Source of the DNA: Virgibacillus salexigens
Lineage (GTDB): Bacteria; Bacillota; Bacilli; Bacillales; Amphibacillaceae
Assembly (NCBI RefSeq): GCF_014905415.1
Contig: NZ_BNEO01000002.1
Coordinates: 62,001 to 126,000, forward strand
DNA length: 64,000 nt
Direction: 5' to 3'
Below, one piece after another: positions 7,946 through 17,114 of the stretch. The notes under the pieces were generated by a model. The model worked only from the letters and a program-made list of their open reading frames with translations. It was not told where the DNA came from and did not search any database. The position numbers and the translations under genes are program-made. Position 1 is the stretch's first letter, and every line of letters begins with the position of its first letter.

Positions 7946-8731
7946 ATGGAATATAGTCTATTATTTATGATAACTATTTTTCTCATTGGCTTTATCGGTT
8001 CATTTATTTCGGGAATGGTTGGTATTGGAGGCTCAATCATTAAATATCCGATGCTTTTATATATCCCTGGATTCGTAGGACTAACGGCATTTACGGCACA
8101 TGAAGTAGCCGGAATCAGTGCGGTACAAGTATTATTTGCTACGATAGGTGGTGTATGGGCATATCGTAAAGGTGGGTATTTAAATGTATCACTGATTCTT
8201 TATATGGGGATAAGCATTTTAATTGGCAGCTTTATAGGTGGATACGGATCACAATTTTTGCCTGATAGTGGGGTTAATTTAATTTATGGTGTGCTTGCGA
8301 CACTTGCAGCTATCATGATGTTTGTACCGAAGAAAGGGATCGATGACATTCCGATGGACCAAGTTATATTTAACAAATGGCTGGCAGCATTGCTTGCTTT
8401 GTTTGTTGGAATAGGAGCGGGGATTGTTGGTGCTGCTGGCGCCTTTATTTTGGTTCCAATTATGCTCCTTGTGCTTAAAATACCAACTCGGATGACAATA
8501 GCAACTTCACTAGCTGTCACATTCATTTCATCGATAGGAGCAACAACAGGAAAACTATTAACCGGTCAGGTTTTATTTATACCAGCGATTATTATGATTG
8601 TTGCAAGTTTAATTGCTTCCCCATTAGGAGCTAATCTTGGGAAAAAAGTAAATACAAAATTATTGCAATGGTTCCTTGCATTGCTGATTTTAGGAACAGC
8701 AATTAAGATTTGGTTGGATATTTTACTGTGA
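7946..8731 (+). CDS. yrkJ: TauE/SafE family sulfur-compound exporter (YrkJ-like)
   Basis: A 261-residue membrane protein with about eight helices. Two repeated half-motifs, [14 protein letters not shown] and [15 protein letters not shown], are typical of the TauE/SafE (DUF81) family. It is equal in length to B. subtilis YrkJ. In cst operons the TauE member is thought to export sulfite or another oxidised sulfur product of the dioxygenase. The start at 7946 follows AAGGGGGG; the in-frame ATG at 7925 lies before that site. It closes the sulfur operon. Confidence 0.88.
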   Translation: MEYSLLFMITIFLIGFIGSFISGMVGIGGSIIKYPMLLYIPGFVGLTAFTAHEVAGISAVQVLFATIGGVWAYRKGGYLNVSLILYMGISILIGSFIGGYGSQFLPDSGVNLIYGVLATLAAIMMFVPKKGIDDIPMDQVIFNKWLAALLALFVGIGAGIVGAAGAFILVPIMLLVLKIPTRMTIATSLAVTFISSIGATTGKLLTGQVLFIPAIIMIVASLIASPLGANLGKKVNTKLLQWFLALLILGTAIKIWLDILL

Positions 8732-8755
8732 AACTATCAACCTATTTATTATTGG

Positions 8756-8786
8756 AAAGACCCTTTATTCTTCAAAGGGCCTTTTT
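8756..8786. terminator. Terminator closing the sulfur operon, overlapping the catalase 3' end
   Basis: AAAGACCCTTT, loop ATTCTTC, AAAGGGCCTTT with one mismatch, then TT. The catalase stop codon on the minus strand lies inside it, so it may serve both convergent genes. Confidence 0.75.
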
Positions 8787-10345
8787 GATTGCATGTGTAT
8801 TTGTCTATTCACTCGATTTTCTAATTCAGGAGAAGCTTTAGATAGATAGTTCAAAACAATTCTTCTAGTAGAAAAAGATATACCAGCAAGATCAGCAGCC
8901 AAATTGTTTACTAAATGCTCTTGCTGTATTGCAGAAAGCGATTGATAATAATCACCAGCTTGAGAAAAATCATCTTGCTTCAGAATATCCGACCTTACGA
9001 GTTTCCCCTCTACATATCTTCCCTTGCCACTTGTAATAAGATTGCCTGGCCACCAATCCTTCTGATGATTGACCGGTACATCTCGGAAGTTAGGTCCAAT
9101 TCGTCTACGTTGCGAGTCCCAATAGATATTAGCGCGTCCTTGTAACATTTTATCATCCGATAATTCTGCTCCTTCTAGGAGATTGGAAGGAGAAAAAGAA
9201 ATTTTTTCCACTTGTTCCATATAATTATCTGGATTACGATTTAAGACCATTTTTCCAATAGGTAGTAATGGGTATTCTTGTTCATTCCAAACCTTGGTAT
9301 CATCTAGTGGATCAAAGCTGAGGTTAGCAGTGTCATCAGGATCCATAAGTTGAACGTATAATCCATATTGAACGGTCTTCCCGGCAGCGAGCGTATTGTA
9401 CAAATCTTCTCCAGCAATATCTGGTTTTTCTCCAGCTAATTTTGTTGCTTCCTGGCTATTTATATACTCTACTCCCTCAAAAGGAATCCAATGGTATTTC
9501 AAGAAACGACGAACTCCCTGGGCATTTCTCCATACGTACGTATTTACGCTATGACCAGGTATATGACGAAAGCTTTTCACTGTTCCTGCATCAGAATAGA
9601 TTCGTACAACAAAATGTATGGATTCAGGAGCTCTCGCGACGAAACTCCAGAATCTTTCAGGATCGATGAGATTATTTTTAGGGGAGGGTAAGAAAGCCTT
9701 GATGGATTCTGGGAAACGGATAGCATCTCGTACAGAGAATACAGGAATGTGATTACAGATTAAATCAAATATACCTTCATCTGTATAAAACTTTGTGGAA
9801 AATCCGCGTACATTACGGGATGTATCTGGTGTACCTTTTGTGCTTACAGCAAGCGAAAATCGAACAGCAACTGGAACTTTTATCCCTGATTTTTGTAAGA
9901 ATGGCAGCTTGGTATACGCAGACATAGGATGCATCGTTTCAAAATAACCAAATGCTCCAAATCCTTTAACATGTACTGGTCTTTCGATAATTTTTTCGTG
10001 CACAAATGATTCCAATGTTTCATGTAAAATATTATCTTGTTCTAAGACAGGTCCCTGTTTACCGACGGTTTGTGAATGTAATTCGGCAGGTATATCTTCT
10101 GCCCACTTTAAGTGATCCCGATTATCTGCTGATTCATTTTTCTTGGTTTGCTTCAGTAGTGGTTGTTGAGGAGTTGTTTTACGGTTTTCTGTTTTTTTAT
10201 TGCCAGGTATTTTTTGTCCGCTTGATTTTTCTTCAGCGTGAGCTGAAGCTGTTTCATTGATCCAGATTTTTGCGTTAGGCGATGTATGATTCGAGTTATT
10301 TCTCTCAGCTTGTGTTTGAGGTGTTTCTTCATGATGTTCATGCAT
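8765..10345 (-). CDS. Haem catalase with long N-terminal extension
   Basis: A 526-residue mono-functional catalase that disproportionates hydrogen peroxide. Its distal His lies in RPVHVKGFGAFGYFE, the distal Asn in CNHIPVFSVRD, and the proximal RxxxY haem-tyrosine motif in GRANIYWDSQ. About 75-90 polar residues rich in His, Asn, Lys and Glu precede the catalytic core and have no recognised domain. The core matches the clade-3-size family but is divergent (for example SLAVSTKGTPDTSRNVRG). The start follows GGAGGT at 6 bases. Spore or vegetative use cannot be decided from the sequence. Confidence 0.88.
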   Translation of the reverse strand: MHEHHEETPQTQAERNNSNHTSPNAKIWINETASAHAEEKSSGQKIPGNKKTENRKTTPQQPLLKQTKKNESADNRDHLKWAEDIPAELHSQTVGKQGPVLEQDNILHETLESFVHEKIIERPVHVKGFGAFGYFETMHPMSAYTKLPFLQKSGIKVPVAVRFSLAVSTKGTPDTSRNVRGFSTKFYTDEGIFDLICNHIPVFSVRDAIRFPESIKAFLPSPKNNLIDPERFWSFVARAPESIHFVVRIYSDAGTVKSFRHIPGHSVNTYVWRNAQGVRRFLKYHWIPFEGVEYINSQEATKLAGEKPDIAGEDLYNTLAAGKTVQYGLYVQLMDPDDTANLSFDPLDDTKVWNEQEYPLLPIGKMVLNRNPDNYMEQVEKISFSPSNLLEGAELSDDKMLQGRANIYWDSQRRRIGPNFRDVPVNHQKDWWPGNLITSGKGRYVEGKLVRSDILKQDDFSQAGDYYQSLSAIQQEHLVNNLAADLAGISFSTRRIVLNYLSKASPELENRVNRQIHMQSKRPFEE

Positions 10346-10590
10346 ACCGTTACCTCCATGTATCTGTTTGAACTTCGTGCCATACGGTATTATTTATGTA
10401 GATCTCAATTTAATTATGTATGGACAAACAATAGGAAGGTAACAGTTAGCATATCATGAATCAAGTTTCTAGAAATTGCGTTCATCCACTTGAAAATTAC
10501 TTGTTACTAGGAGTAAGCTATGTTTGTAACCGAAAAGGGTTAAATGGTAATAATTAATAGCATATAATGGGTATTGAAAAAGGAGCGTAG

Positions 10591-11409
10591 ATGATAGTGG
10601 AATATTTCTTATCTTTGCATCCAGTGGCACAGGCAGCTGTTGCAACGCTATTCACTTGGGGAATGACTGCACTTGGTGCTGCTTTGGTTTTTACAACAAA
10701 AAATTTTAATCAACGATTATTAGATAGTATGCTTGGATTCGCTGGCGGTGTCATGATAGCAGCAAGTTTTTGGTCACTGCTTTCTCCAGCATTGGATATG
10801 GCAGAAGAGAGCGGGACAGTACCGTGGATCCCAGCTGCTGTTGGGTTTATGCTTGGTGGCATATTTCTGTGGGGAATTGATAAGATACTGCCGCATCTGC
10901 ATCCGACATCTCCAATGAAAGAAGCGGAAGGAATACATGCAACAAGGAAGAAACGTAGTACTTTGTTAGTTTTAGCAATAACATTACATAATATCCCAGA
11001 AGGATTAGCGGTAGGTGTTGCCTTTGGTGCAATTGCACAAGATTTGTCTACTTCTACCATGGCGGGAGCAATCGCATTAGCTATTGGTATTGGGATACAA
11101 AACTTTCCTGAAGGGCTTGCGGTATCAATGCCACTGCGGAGAGAAGGAATGTCTCGACGAAAAAGTTTTATGTACGGGCAGTTTTCCGGTATGGTAGAAC
11201 CAATAGCCGGTATTATTGGAGCTGTTGCAGTTACATTTATTCAGCCATTATTACCATATGCATTAAGCTTTGCTGCGGGTGCGATGATATTTGTTGTTGC
11301 GGAAGAAGTTATTCCAGGATCACAAGAAGAAGGTAATAAAGATCTTGCATCTATGAGTTTAATGGTCGGGTTTACCATCATGATGATACTAGATGTCGCA
11401 CTTGGATAG
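10591..11409 (+). CDS. ZIP family metal transporter
   Basis: A 272-residue membrane protein with eight helices, a histidine-bearing cytoplasmic loop after helix 3 ([11 protein letters not shown]) and the signature helix-4/5 motifs [14 protein letters not shown] and [12 protein letters not shown]. These histidines and glutamates form the binuclear metal site of GufA-type ZIP transporters, which import zinc or another divalent ion. The start follows AAGGAG at 8 bases. It is monocistronic and ends before a strong terminator. Confidence 0.92.
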   Translation: MIVEYFLSLHPVAQAAVATLFTWGMTALGAALVFTTKNFNQRLLDSMLGFAGGVMIAASFWSLLSPALDMAEESGTVPWIPAAVGFMLGGIFLWGIDKILPHLHPTSPMKEAEGIHATRKKRSTLLVLAITLHNIPEGLAVGVAFGAIAQDLSTSTMAGAIALAIGIGIQNFPEGLAVSMPLRREGMSRRKSFMYGQFSGMVEPIAGIIGAVAVTFIQPLLPYALSFAAGAMIFVVAEEVIPGSQEEGNKDLASMSLMVGFTIMMILDVALG

Positions 11410-11444
11410 GGACATAAAAGAGAGACAACACAGTAATTTAGCTA

Positions 11445-11518
11445 AATAATAATCCAAACGATTATCTGCATATACATAGTTATATTCGGATAGTAGTTTG
11501 GATTATTATTGTTTTTTT
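11445..11518 (+). terminator. Long-stem terminator after the ZIP gene
   Basis: A perfect 15-bp inverted repeat (AATAATAATCCAAAC and its complement at 11496-11510) with a 36-base loop, followed by GTTTTTTT. The loop contains a small nested pairing (TATCTG/CGGATA). Confidence 0.85.
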
Positions 11519-11552
11519 ATGGTGGTGATTACCTCAAGGAAAGGGAAGCATT

Positions 11553-11637
11553 GGCCATGAAGCATAGTACATGAACTGCTGCTGCGGAAACAAAAAGCGT
11601 TAATTACTACTACTACCTAGCCCATAGAAAGCATGCC
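11553..11637. repeat. Degenerate short dispersed repeat, copy A
   Basis: An 85-base non-coding stretch bounded by GGCCATG and CATGCC, with an internal GAACTGCTGCT and CCATAGAAAG. A related 75-base stretch at 16354-16428 has the same ends and the same ordered internal blocks. Both are followed by a TATT/ATTT tract. Function unknown. Confidence 0.4.
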
Positions 11638-11677
11638 GTATTATTTAACAGGTTAGAGCTATTCTTTCCAGACATTT

Positions 11678-13429
11678 TTATATCATCTGAACTGGAACCC
11701 ATTGCCTGACACTATTAATCATCCATATGTTGCTTATTTGTGACAGTTCCTCCAAGTGAAGCACTTTCTCTTTTATTACTCCTTCATCCAATAGCTTCTG
11801 TCGAAACGTCCCCGCTAATAATCCACACTCAATAGGAGGGGTATAAAACATACCTTTCATTTCAACTACTAAGTTTCCAATTGTAAATTCAGTTAATTCT
11901 CTCTGATCATTCCATAATAAAACGTCAGATACCTGAGGTTGTTTGGATAAAAAGTCATGGTACATCGAACGATTCGTCGTTTTATGATAATAGAAAATAT
12001 CCTGATTATTAATAGGAGAATCTGCTAAAGTTGCATATGTTATTAGATTCGAATGGTCTTGTGAAAATATTTGGTTTTCAATTAGGATGGCTCCGTTTTT
12101 TGATACGCGCACGCGTATTTTATAGCTTCCATTTAGATGTGTCTGAGCAATATTTTGTAATTGTTGGGTTAATTCATTGATATCAAGTGTAAAGTTAAAA
12201 TAGGCAGCGGAGGATTGAATCCGAGCTAAATGATAATCTAATAAAAAGAACGTTCCATTCGATAATTTTATCGTCTCAAGTAATTCAAACGTAGATTCTT
12301 GTTTTTGCAAGAAAAGAGCTTTTGTAAGTGTTTCTTCATATTCATCTTCTGAATTAGAATCCCAAGTAATTCCACCACCGACACCATATGTAGCATCCCC
12401 AGTTGAATTATCTATTAGCACAGTACGAATTGGTACATTAAATACAGCTTCTTTCTCCGGGGTAATATAACCAATCGTGCCACAATAAACATCTCGTGAA
12501 GAGGATTCTACGTCATGAATTATTTTAGTTGTATTAATCTTTGGAGCTCCGGTAATGGATCCACATGGAAATAACGCTTGGAAAATAGGAACAATATCAA
12601 TATCATCTTCTACCATAGCAGTAACAGTTGAGGTCATTTGCAGAACAGTTGGGTACCGTTCAATGGTAAATAACTGTGGTACCTGTACACTTCCAGGTTT
12701 AGCAATGGCACCTAGATCATTACGCAGTAAGTCTACGATCATTACATTTTCTGCACGATTTTTCTCAGAATGATGAAGCCAATTTGCTAGTTCAGCATCT
12801 TCTTTCTGCGATCTCCCTCTTCTGATCGTTCCCTTCATTGGTTTTGTTGTGATTTTTCCATCCTTTAAATGAAAGAATAGTTCTGGTGAAGAAGATAAAA
12901 TGGAATGCGAACCAATGTTTAAATATGCGGAGTAATTGGCAGATTGTGCTTGTTTCAACTGCTGATAGTAGCCAAGTGAATCACCATAGAAGTTACTCTT
13001 TAAGCGGATGGTATAGTTTACTTGATATGTTCCCCCATCTTCAATATGGTTTTTAATTTTGGTTATGTTAGTTTGGTATTCCTCAACGGATGTAGTCGGT
13101 TGCCATTCGTCGATAAAGTAATTTCCTGTCTCTATTACAGGTTGCTCTACAGGTTTATTAAATATTCCAAACCATAACAATGGCATGTTATACGTTTGAT
13201 GCACATGAAATGCTGATTCAAATGCAGGTGCTGCTTCATAGGAAAGATAACCAGCTGCATAATATCCAGCGTCTACATATGCTTGGACAGATTGTAAAGC
13301 AGACATAACCTCTGTATCTGTAGAAGTTTCAATAATGGCTATTGGGTCTTTGAATAGTAAAGGATGTTTCTTACTGGAATCGGTTAAAAAATCAAATAAT
13401 AGGAACGGTTGGGTTTTATTTGGTTGCAT
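11678..13429 (-). CDS. pabB: Bifunctional aminodeoxychorismate synthase component I / aminodeoxychorismate lyase (PabB-PabC fusion)
   Basis: A 583-residue two-domain enzyme for p-aminobenzoate synthesis in the folate pathway. Residues 1 to about 355 are a chorismate-binding domain with PMKGTIRRG, where the lysine marks aminodeoxychorismate rather than anthranilate synthase, and CGSITGAPK. Residues about 370-583 are a class IV aminotransferase-like lyase domain. It amidates chorismate with ammonia from PabA and then removes pyruvate. It lies 35 bases downstream of pabA on the same strand, so the two form an operon. The fusion replaces the separate pabC of B. subtilis. Confidence 0.93.
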   Translation of the reverse strand: MQPNKTQPFLLFDFLTDSSKKHPLLFKDPIAIIETSTDTEVMSALQSVQAYVDAGYYAAGYLSYEAAPAFESAFHVHQTYNMPLLWFGIFNKPVEQPVIETGNYFIDEWQPTTSVEEYQTNITKIKNHIEDGGTYQVNYTIRLKSNFYGDSLGYYQQLKQAQSANYSAYLNIGSHSILSSSPELFFHLKDGKITTKPMKGTIRRGRSQKEDAELANWLHHSEKNRAENVMIVDLLRNDLGAIAKPGSVQVPQLFTIERYPTVLQMTSTVTAMVEDDIDIVPIFQALFPCGSITGAPKINTTKIIHDVESSSRDVYCGTIGYITPEKEAVFNVPIRTVLIDNSTGDATYGVGGGITWDSNSEDEYEETLTKALFLQKQESTFELLETIKLSNGTFFLLDYHLARIQSSAAYFNFTLDINELTQQLQNIAQTHLNGSYKIRVRVSKNGAILIENQIFSQDHSNLITYATLADSPINNQDIFYYHKTTNRSMYHDFLSKQPQVSDVLLWNDQRELTEFTIGNLVVEMKGMFYTPPIECGLLAGTFRQKLLDEGVIKEKVLHLEELSQISNIWMINSVRQWVPVQMI

Positions 13430-13464
13430 GTAGTATCTTCCTTTTTATACAATCTATGTTTATA

Positions 13465-14085
13465 TCAGGGTTGCAAGGTATTAGCAAAAATTTTTTCTGA
13501 CAGATATGTGGATGTTTGCGAATGCGTTACGAAAAAATTTTGCAATAATAATAAGCCTTGATCAGACAGAATAGATTCTGGATGAGCTTGTATGCCTTCA
13601 ATCGAATATTGTTTATGCCGAATAGCCATGATTTCACCATCCATTGTTGTAGCACTGATATCAAAACAATTAGGGAGGGAGATATCATTGACAATTAATG
13701 AATGGTATCTAGTAACCCGAAGCGGATTATTTAAATTTGTAAATATCCCTTGATTATCATGATAAAGCTCTGATACCTTTCCGTGCATCGGTTGCTGCGC
13801 TTTTTGAATCGCTGCTCCAAAAGCTTGCGCAATAATTTGATGACCTAAGCAAATCCCGATAATCGGGATCTCTTGATGTAAAAAATGTACAAGGTCTAAA
13901 CAAATCCCTGCATTATCTGGTGTTCCTGGTCCAGGTGAAAGGAGAATTGCTGAAGGCTGTAATTGTCTAATCTCTTCTATTGTAATGGCATCATTTCGTA
14001 TAACTTTTACTTGATGATCAAGTTGTTTTACATATTGAACAAGGTTAAATGTAAATGAGTCATAATTATCGATGACGAGAATCAT
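13465..14085 (-). CDS. pabA: Aminodeoxychorismate synthase component II (glutamine amidotransferase)
   Basis: A 206-residue class I glutamine amidotransferase with MILVIDNYDSFTFNLVQY, oxyanion loop LLSPGPGTP, nucleophile cysteine in GICLGHQ and the His-Glu pair in AHPES. It supplies ammonia to the neighbouring PabB domain. In Bacillaceae such a subunit may also serve anthranilate synthase (TrpG role), but the pairing here indicates PabA. An extended -10 (TGCTATAAT, about 14120-14128) in the 56-base gap after metI may give it its own promoter. Confidence 0.92.
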   Translation of the reverse strand: MILVIDNYDSFTFNLVQYVKQLDHQVKVIRNDAITIEEIRQLQPSAILLSPGPGTPDNAGICLDLVHFLHQEIPIIGICLGHQIIAQAFGAAIQKAQQPMHGKVSELYHDNQGIFTNLNNPLRVTRYHSLIVNDISLPNCFDISATTMDGEIMAIRHKQYSIEGIQAHPESILSDQGLLLLQNFFVTHSQTSTYLSEKIFANTLQP

Positions 14086-14141
14086 AGTTGTTCCTACTCT
14101 CTTATTTACTACTTTAAAGGTATTATAGCAGATTTAGCTAA

Positions 14142-15254
14142 TTACGCATAAGCTTGTACAGCATAAAGTGCTTGCTGCAAATCTTCAATAAGTTCGTCTG
14201 CTTGTTCAATACCAACAGAAAAACGCAATAGGCGATCGTCAATACCTCGTTTTATCCGTTCTTCTTTTGGAATATCTGCATGGGTTTGGGTCGCAGGGTA
14301 TGTAATAAAGCTTTCTACTCCTCCTAAACTTTCCGCGAATATAATTAATTGAAGCTGTTGCAAGAAGTGATCAACCCACGCACTATTGTGAAGCCGGAAG
14401 GATAACATACCACCTTTTCCAGGGTATAAGACATCATTAATCATTGGATGTTCTTCTAAAAAGGAAACCATTGCTTTGGCATTTGATTCCTGTTTTTCAA
14501 TACGTAAAGCTAATGTTTTTAACCCCCTTATCAGTAACCAAGAATCGAAAGGGGATAGTACTGCCCCTGAGGCATTATGGAAATTAGCGAGTTTTTCACA
14601 TAGGTCTTTCCCTTTTGCGATCACTAAACCAGCTAACACATCGTTATGCCCTCCAATATACTTGGTTGCACTATGAATAACAATATCCGCTCCTAGCTCA
14701 AGAGGACGTTGTAATAATGGCGTATAAAAAGTATTATCAACAATGAATAATAAGTTGAATTGTTGTGCAACTTTTGCAATATGCGCGATGTCCATTTCTT
14801 GCATTAGAGGGTTAGTGGGTGTTTCGATAAAAATTGCTTTCGTCTTTTGTGAAATCCGTTGTTTAGTTTCCGTATCATCTTTTAAATTTGTATACGTTGT
14901 TTTAATATCGTAAGCTTCTGCATAATGCTGTAACAACCGATAAGTTCCGCCGTAAACATCATCCAATACTAGTAATTCATCACCAGCACGAAACAATGAA
15001 AATACTAATTGAATTGCAGCCATACCAGAACTACAGGCGTAACCATGATCACCTGATTCTAAGTTTGCTATGCCTTCTTCCAGTAAGGATCGAGTAGGGT
15101 TTTTTGTTCTTGTATAATCATAACCTGTTGATTGACCTAGACCTTGATGCTGGTATGCTGTAGATAGGTAAAGCGGAGGATTTACTGCTCCTGTTTTTTC
15201 GTCGCTTTTGTTCCCCAATTGTACTAACTCCGTTTCTATACTTCTTTTTTTCAT
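14142..15254 (-). CDS. metI: Cystathionine gamma-synthase / O-acetylhomoserine thiolyase (MetI-like)
   Basis: A 370-residue PLP enzyme of the Cys/Met metabolism family, strongly resembling B. subtilis MetI (YRHRGIG/STGYDYTRTKNPTR region; ETPTNPLMQE; PLP lysine in HSATKYIGGHND; C-terminal GGVESFITYPATQTH). It condenses an acyl-homoserine with cysteine, or with sulfide. It is controlled by an S-box riboswitch directly upstream. Unlike B. subtilis, no metC follows; pabA and pabB lie downstream instead. Confidence 0.92.
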   Translation of the reverse strand: MKKRSIETELVQLGNKSDEKTGAVNPPLYLSTAYQHQGLGQSTGYDYTRTKNPTRSLLEEGIANLESGDHGYACSSGMAAIQLVFSLFRAGDELLVLDDVYGGTYRLLQHYAEAYDIKTTYTNLKDDTETKQRISQKTKAIFIETPTNPLMQEMDIAHIAKVAQQFNLLFIVDNTFYTPLLQRPLELGADIVIHSATKYIGGHNDVLAGLVIAKGKDLCEKLANFHNASGAVLSPFDSWLLIRGLKTLALRIEKQESNAKAMVSFLEEHPMINDVLYPGKGGMLSFRLHNSAWVDHFLQQLQLIIFAESLGGVESFITYPATQTHADIPKEERIKRGIDDRLLRFSVGIEQADELIEDLQQALYAVQAYA

Positions 15255-15282
15255 GTATAATCATCCCTTCATTTCAACAAAT

Positions 15283-15441
15283 AAAAACCCTCTTCTCACG
15301 GATTAAGAAGAGGGTTTTTGTAGTACAATAGATTTAACTCTTCTTATCTTTATGCTATGCTGCATCTGGAATTGGCACAGTACTAAAAGTCTGCTGCCGA
15401 GGCTTCAAAGGGCCAGTCCCTCCACCTCTCTGGATAAGAAT
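15283..15441 (-). promoter_or_regulatory. SAM-I (S-box) riboswitch of metI
   Basis: Reading the minus strand from about 15440: CTTATCCAGAGAGGTGGAGG, then GGACTGGCCC and GAAGCCTCGGCAGCA, the conserved S-box core with its kink-turn and SAM-binding junction. The expression platform is a 14-bp terminator stem (15283-15296 with 15306-15319) whose CTCTTCTT arm can alternatively pair with AAGAAGAG upstream. High SAM should terminate transcription before metI. Confidence 0.95.
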
Positions 15442-15593
15442 ACAGTATATAATTGTTGAAAATAGATTACATGGGTTTAATGCAATTGTCAAGGTTGCTT
15501 GTAGCATTTATTAGGAATAAGAATCATGATAAGATAACAGAGGAAAAGGGATTGCTATTTTTCAAATATACTTAGAAAAGGTTGGAGAGATTG

Positions 15594-16304
15594 ATGTTAG
15601 AAGTGATTGTTCAAAACGGTGAGGAAGCAATACATGCTGAAAATTTTGGTGCTAATCGATTAGAACTCGTAACAGCTATAAGTGAAGGTGGTTTGACACC
15701 CAGTTATGGTACAATCAAACACGTACTAAAGAACGTATCTATTCCAGTTCAAATTATGATCCGCCCGCATAGCTATCATTTTAATTATACCTCTTCTGAT
15801 TTAGAGATTATCATCGAAGATATAAGACAGCTTGCTAAACTAGGGGGATTAAGAATCGTGTTTGGGGCTGTAACAGCTGATTATAAAATCAATACTGCAA
15901 TTCTAGATCAAATAATACAAGCAGCACCGAATATAGATATTACCTTTCATCGTGCATTTGATGAAGTCGAAGATCAAGTGAACGCCTATTACACATTAAC
16001 CCAATATAAACAACATGTAAAAAGAATTTTAACATCTGGTGGAAAGGAAAATTGCCAAGCCGGTCAAAATAATTTGGAATCATTAGTTAACCTTGCAAAC
16101 CAATTACAAGGTCCTGAAATCATGCCAGGGGGAGGCTTGACACCTTCTAATCTGGAACCTATTCATAAGCAAGTACAAGCAGGTCAATATCATTTTGGCA
16201 GGTCTTTAAGAATAAAGGGAGATTTCAAGCATTCATTTGATCCGTTAAACTTTAAAAAAGTTGTTAATGTATTAAATAGTTCATATAAACAAGAGAGGAA
16301 CTAA
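15594..16304 (+). CDS. cutC: CutC family protein
   Basis: A 236-residue TIM-barrel protein: LEVIVQNGEEAIHAENFGANRLEL at the N-terminus, IMIRPH, FHRAFDEV, ILTSGG and IMPGGGLTPSN are the ordered CutC motifs. CutC was named for copper homeostasis in E. coli, but its biochemical role is disputed. The ATG at 15594 follows GGAGAG; a TTG at 15582 would lie before that site. It is monocistronic. Confidence 0.9.
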   Translation: MLEVIVQNGEEAIHAENFGANRLELVTAISEGGLTPSYGTIKHVLKNVSIPVQIMIRPHSYHFNYTSSDLEIIIEDIRQLAKLGGLRIVFGAVTADYKINTAILDQIIQAAPNIDITFHRAFDEVEDQVNAYYTLTQYKQHVKRILTSGGKENCQAGQNNLESLVNLANQLQGPEIMPGGGLTPSNLEPIHKQVQAGQYHFGRSLRIKGDFKHSFDPLNFKKVVNVLNSSYKQERN

Positions 16305-16353
16305 AATTAATTATTAAAGCGGAATAAACATTCTATTCTATATATCGGAAATA

Positions 16354-16428
16354 GGCCATGTACTTCGTGGAACATCTGCTGCTAAGGTGAAGGATCCTCG
16401 GGTTCTTGGTGTTCATAGGAGTCATGCC
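16354..16428. repeat. Degenerate short dispersed repeat, copy B
   Basis: A non-coding stretch with the same GGCCATG/CATGCC ends as 11553-11637 and the ordered blocks GAACATCTGCTGCT and TCATAGGAGT. The flanking AAATAGG and CCTATTT extend it into an imperfect inverted repeat. It sits between cutC and the convergent coat gene. Confidence 0.4.
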
Positions 16429-16504
16429 TATTTTATTTGCTTTGATTTTACGAACAAGGTACAGTCGATTTTTTAGCTAGATGCTTTTTCTCTCCCGTTT
16501 ACTT

Positions 16505-17032
16505 CTAAAATAATTGTAGGAAGTAGTTATAGGATTTGAGCTGTTCTTCAAACGAAGCTACTGGGAAGAACGACCACCCCATCTGTCTCATGTATTCTTC
16601 ATAGTTATCCTGAATGGTAAGTTGCTGTAGCGCCATCTGGACATGTATATGTCGCACATTATCATTTTTCATCATTAATGCAGACAAATAATTTGTATTT
16701 GACATGTTTTTAGCAGAAGTATGTGATTCCATAGCGATCCATTGATTCGTTTCATTCAAAGCTGTGGGCGACATAGCATGTAATTTTTGAGAAATAACAT
16801 CGGCTTCACTTGGTAAAGGGGGCAGTTCCACTAGTTGCGTTTGGTAAGGGTTAATTAAAGCTAACATAACTAGCACATGATTGTATAACACAGAGGATTG
16901 CATTACAAGTATATCTTTTAATATTTGATCTGTTGCCAAGTTATTATAGTCTTGTAACTTATGTAACGCACCTTTATGAGCAGTCAAGTGTTCAGTCATT
17001 AATCCAAGGTCGATTACGGGTAACTGATTCAT
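16505..17032 (-). CDS. CotF-like spore coat protein
   Basis: A 175-residue protein, largely helical. Its C-terminal part (about residues 110-160: KNMSNTNYLSALMMKN through EEYMRQMGWSFF) matches the coat F domain, which resembles a ferritin-like helical bundle. It follows AAGGAGAGG. On the minus strand CATAATGTA at 17077-17069 fits the sigma-K -10 pattern CATAnnnTA (or a sigma-E -10), which suits a coat gene. Exact coat function is unknown. Confidence 0.7.
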   Translation of the reverse strand: MNQLPVIDLGLMTEHLTAHKGALHKLQDYNNLATDQILKDILVMQSSVLYNHVLVMLALINPYQTQLVELPPLPSEADVISQKLHAMSPTALNETNQWIAMESHTSAKNMSNTNYLSALMMKNDNVRHIHVQMALQQLTIQDNYEEYMRQMGWSFFPVASFEEQLKSYNYFLQLF

Positions 17033-17114
17033 ATAGAATCACCTCTCCTTATTAGATAGGTATCTTTATACATTATGTTGTTTAGAACAATATATTCGAC
17101 CTTGATAGGAGGAT

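Noticed and set aside
10153-10383. 76-residue open frame on the catalase strand
   Set aside because: It is an out-of-frame shadow of the low-complexity catalase extension; the catalase start has the good binding site.
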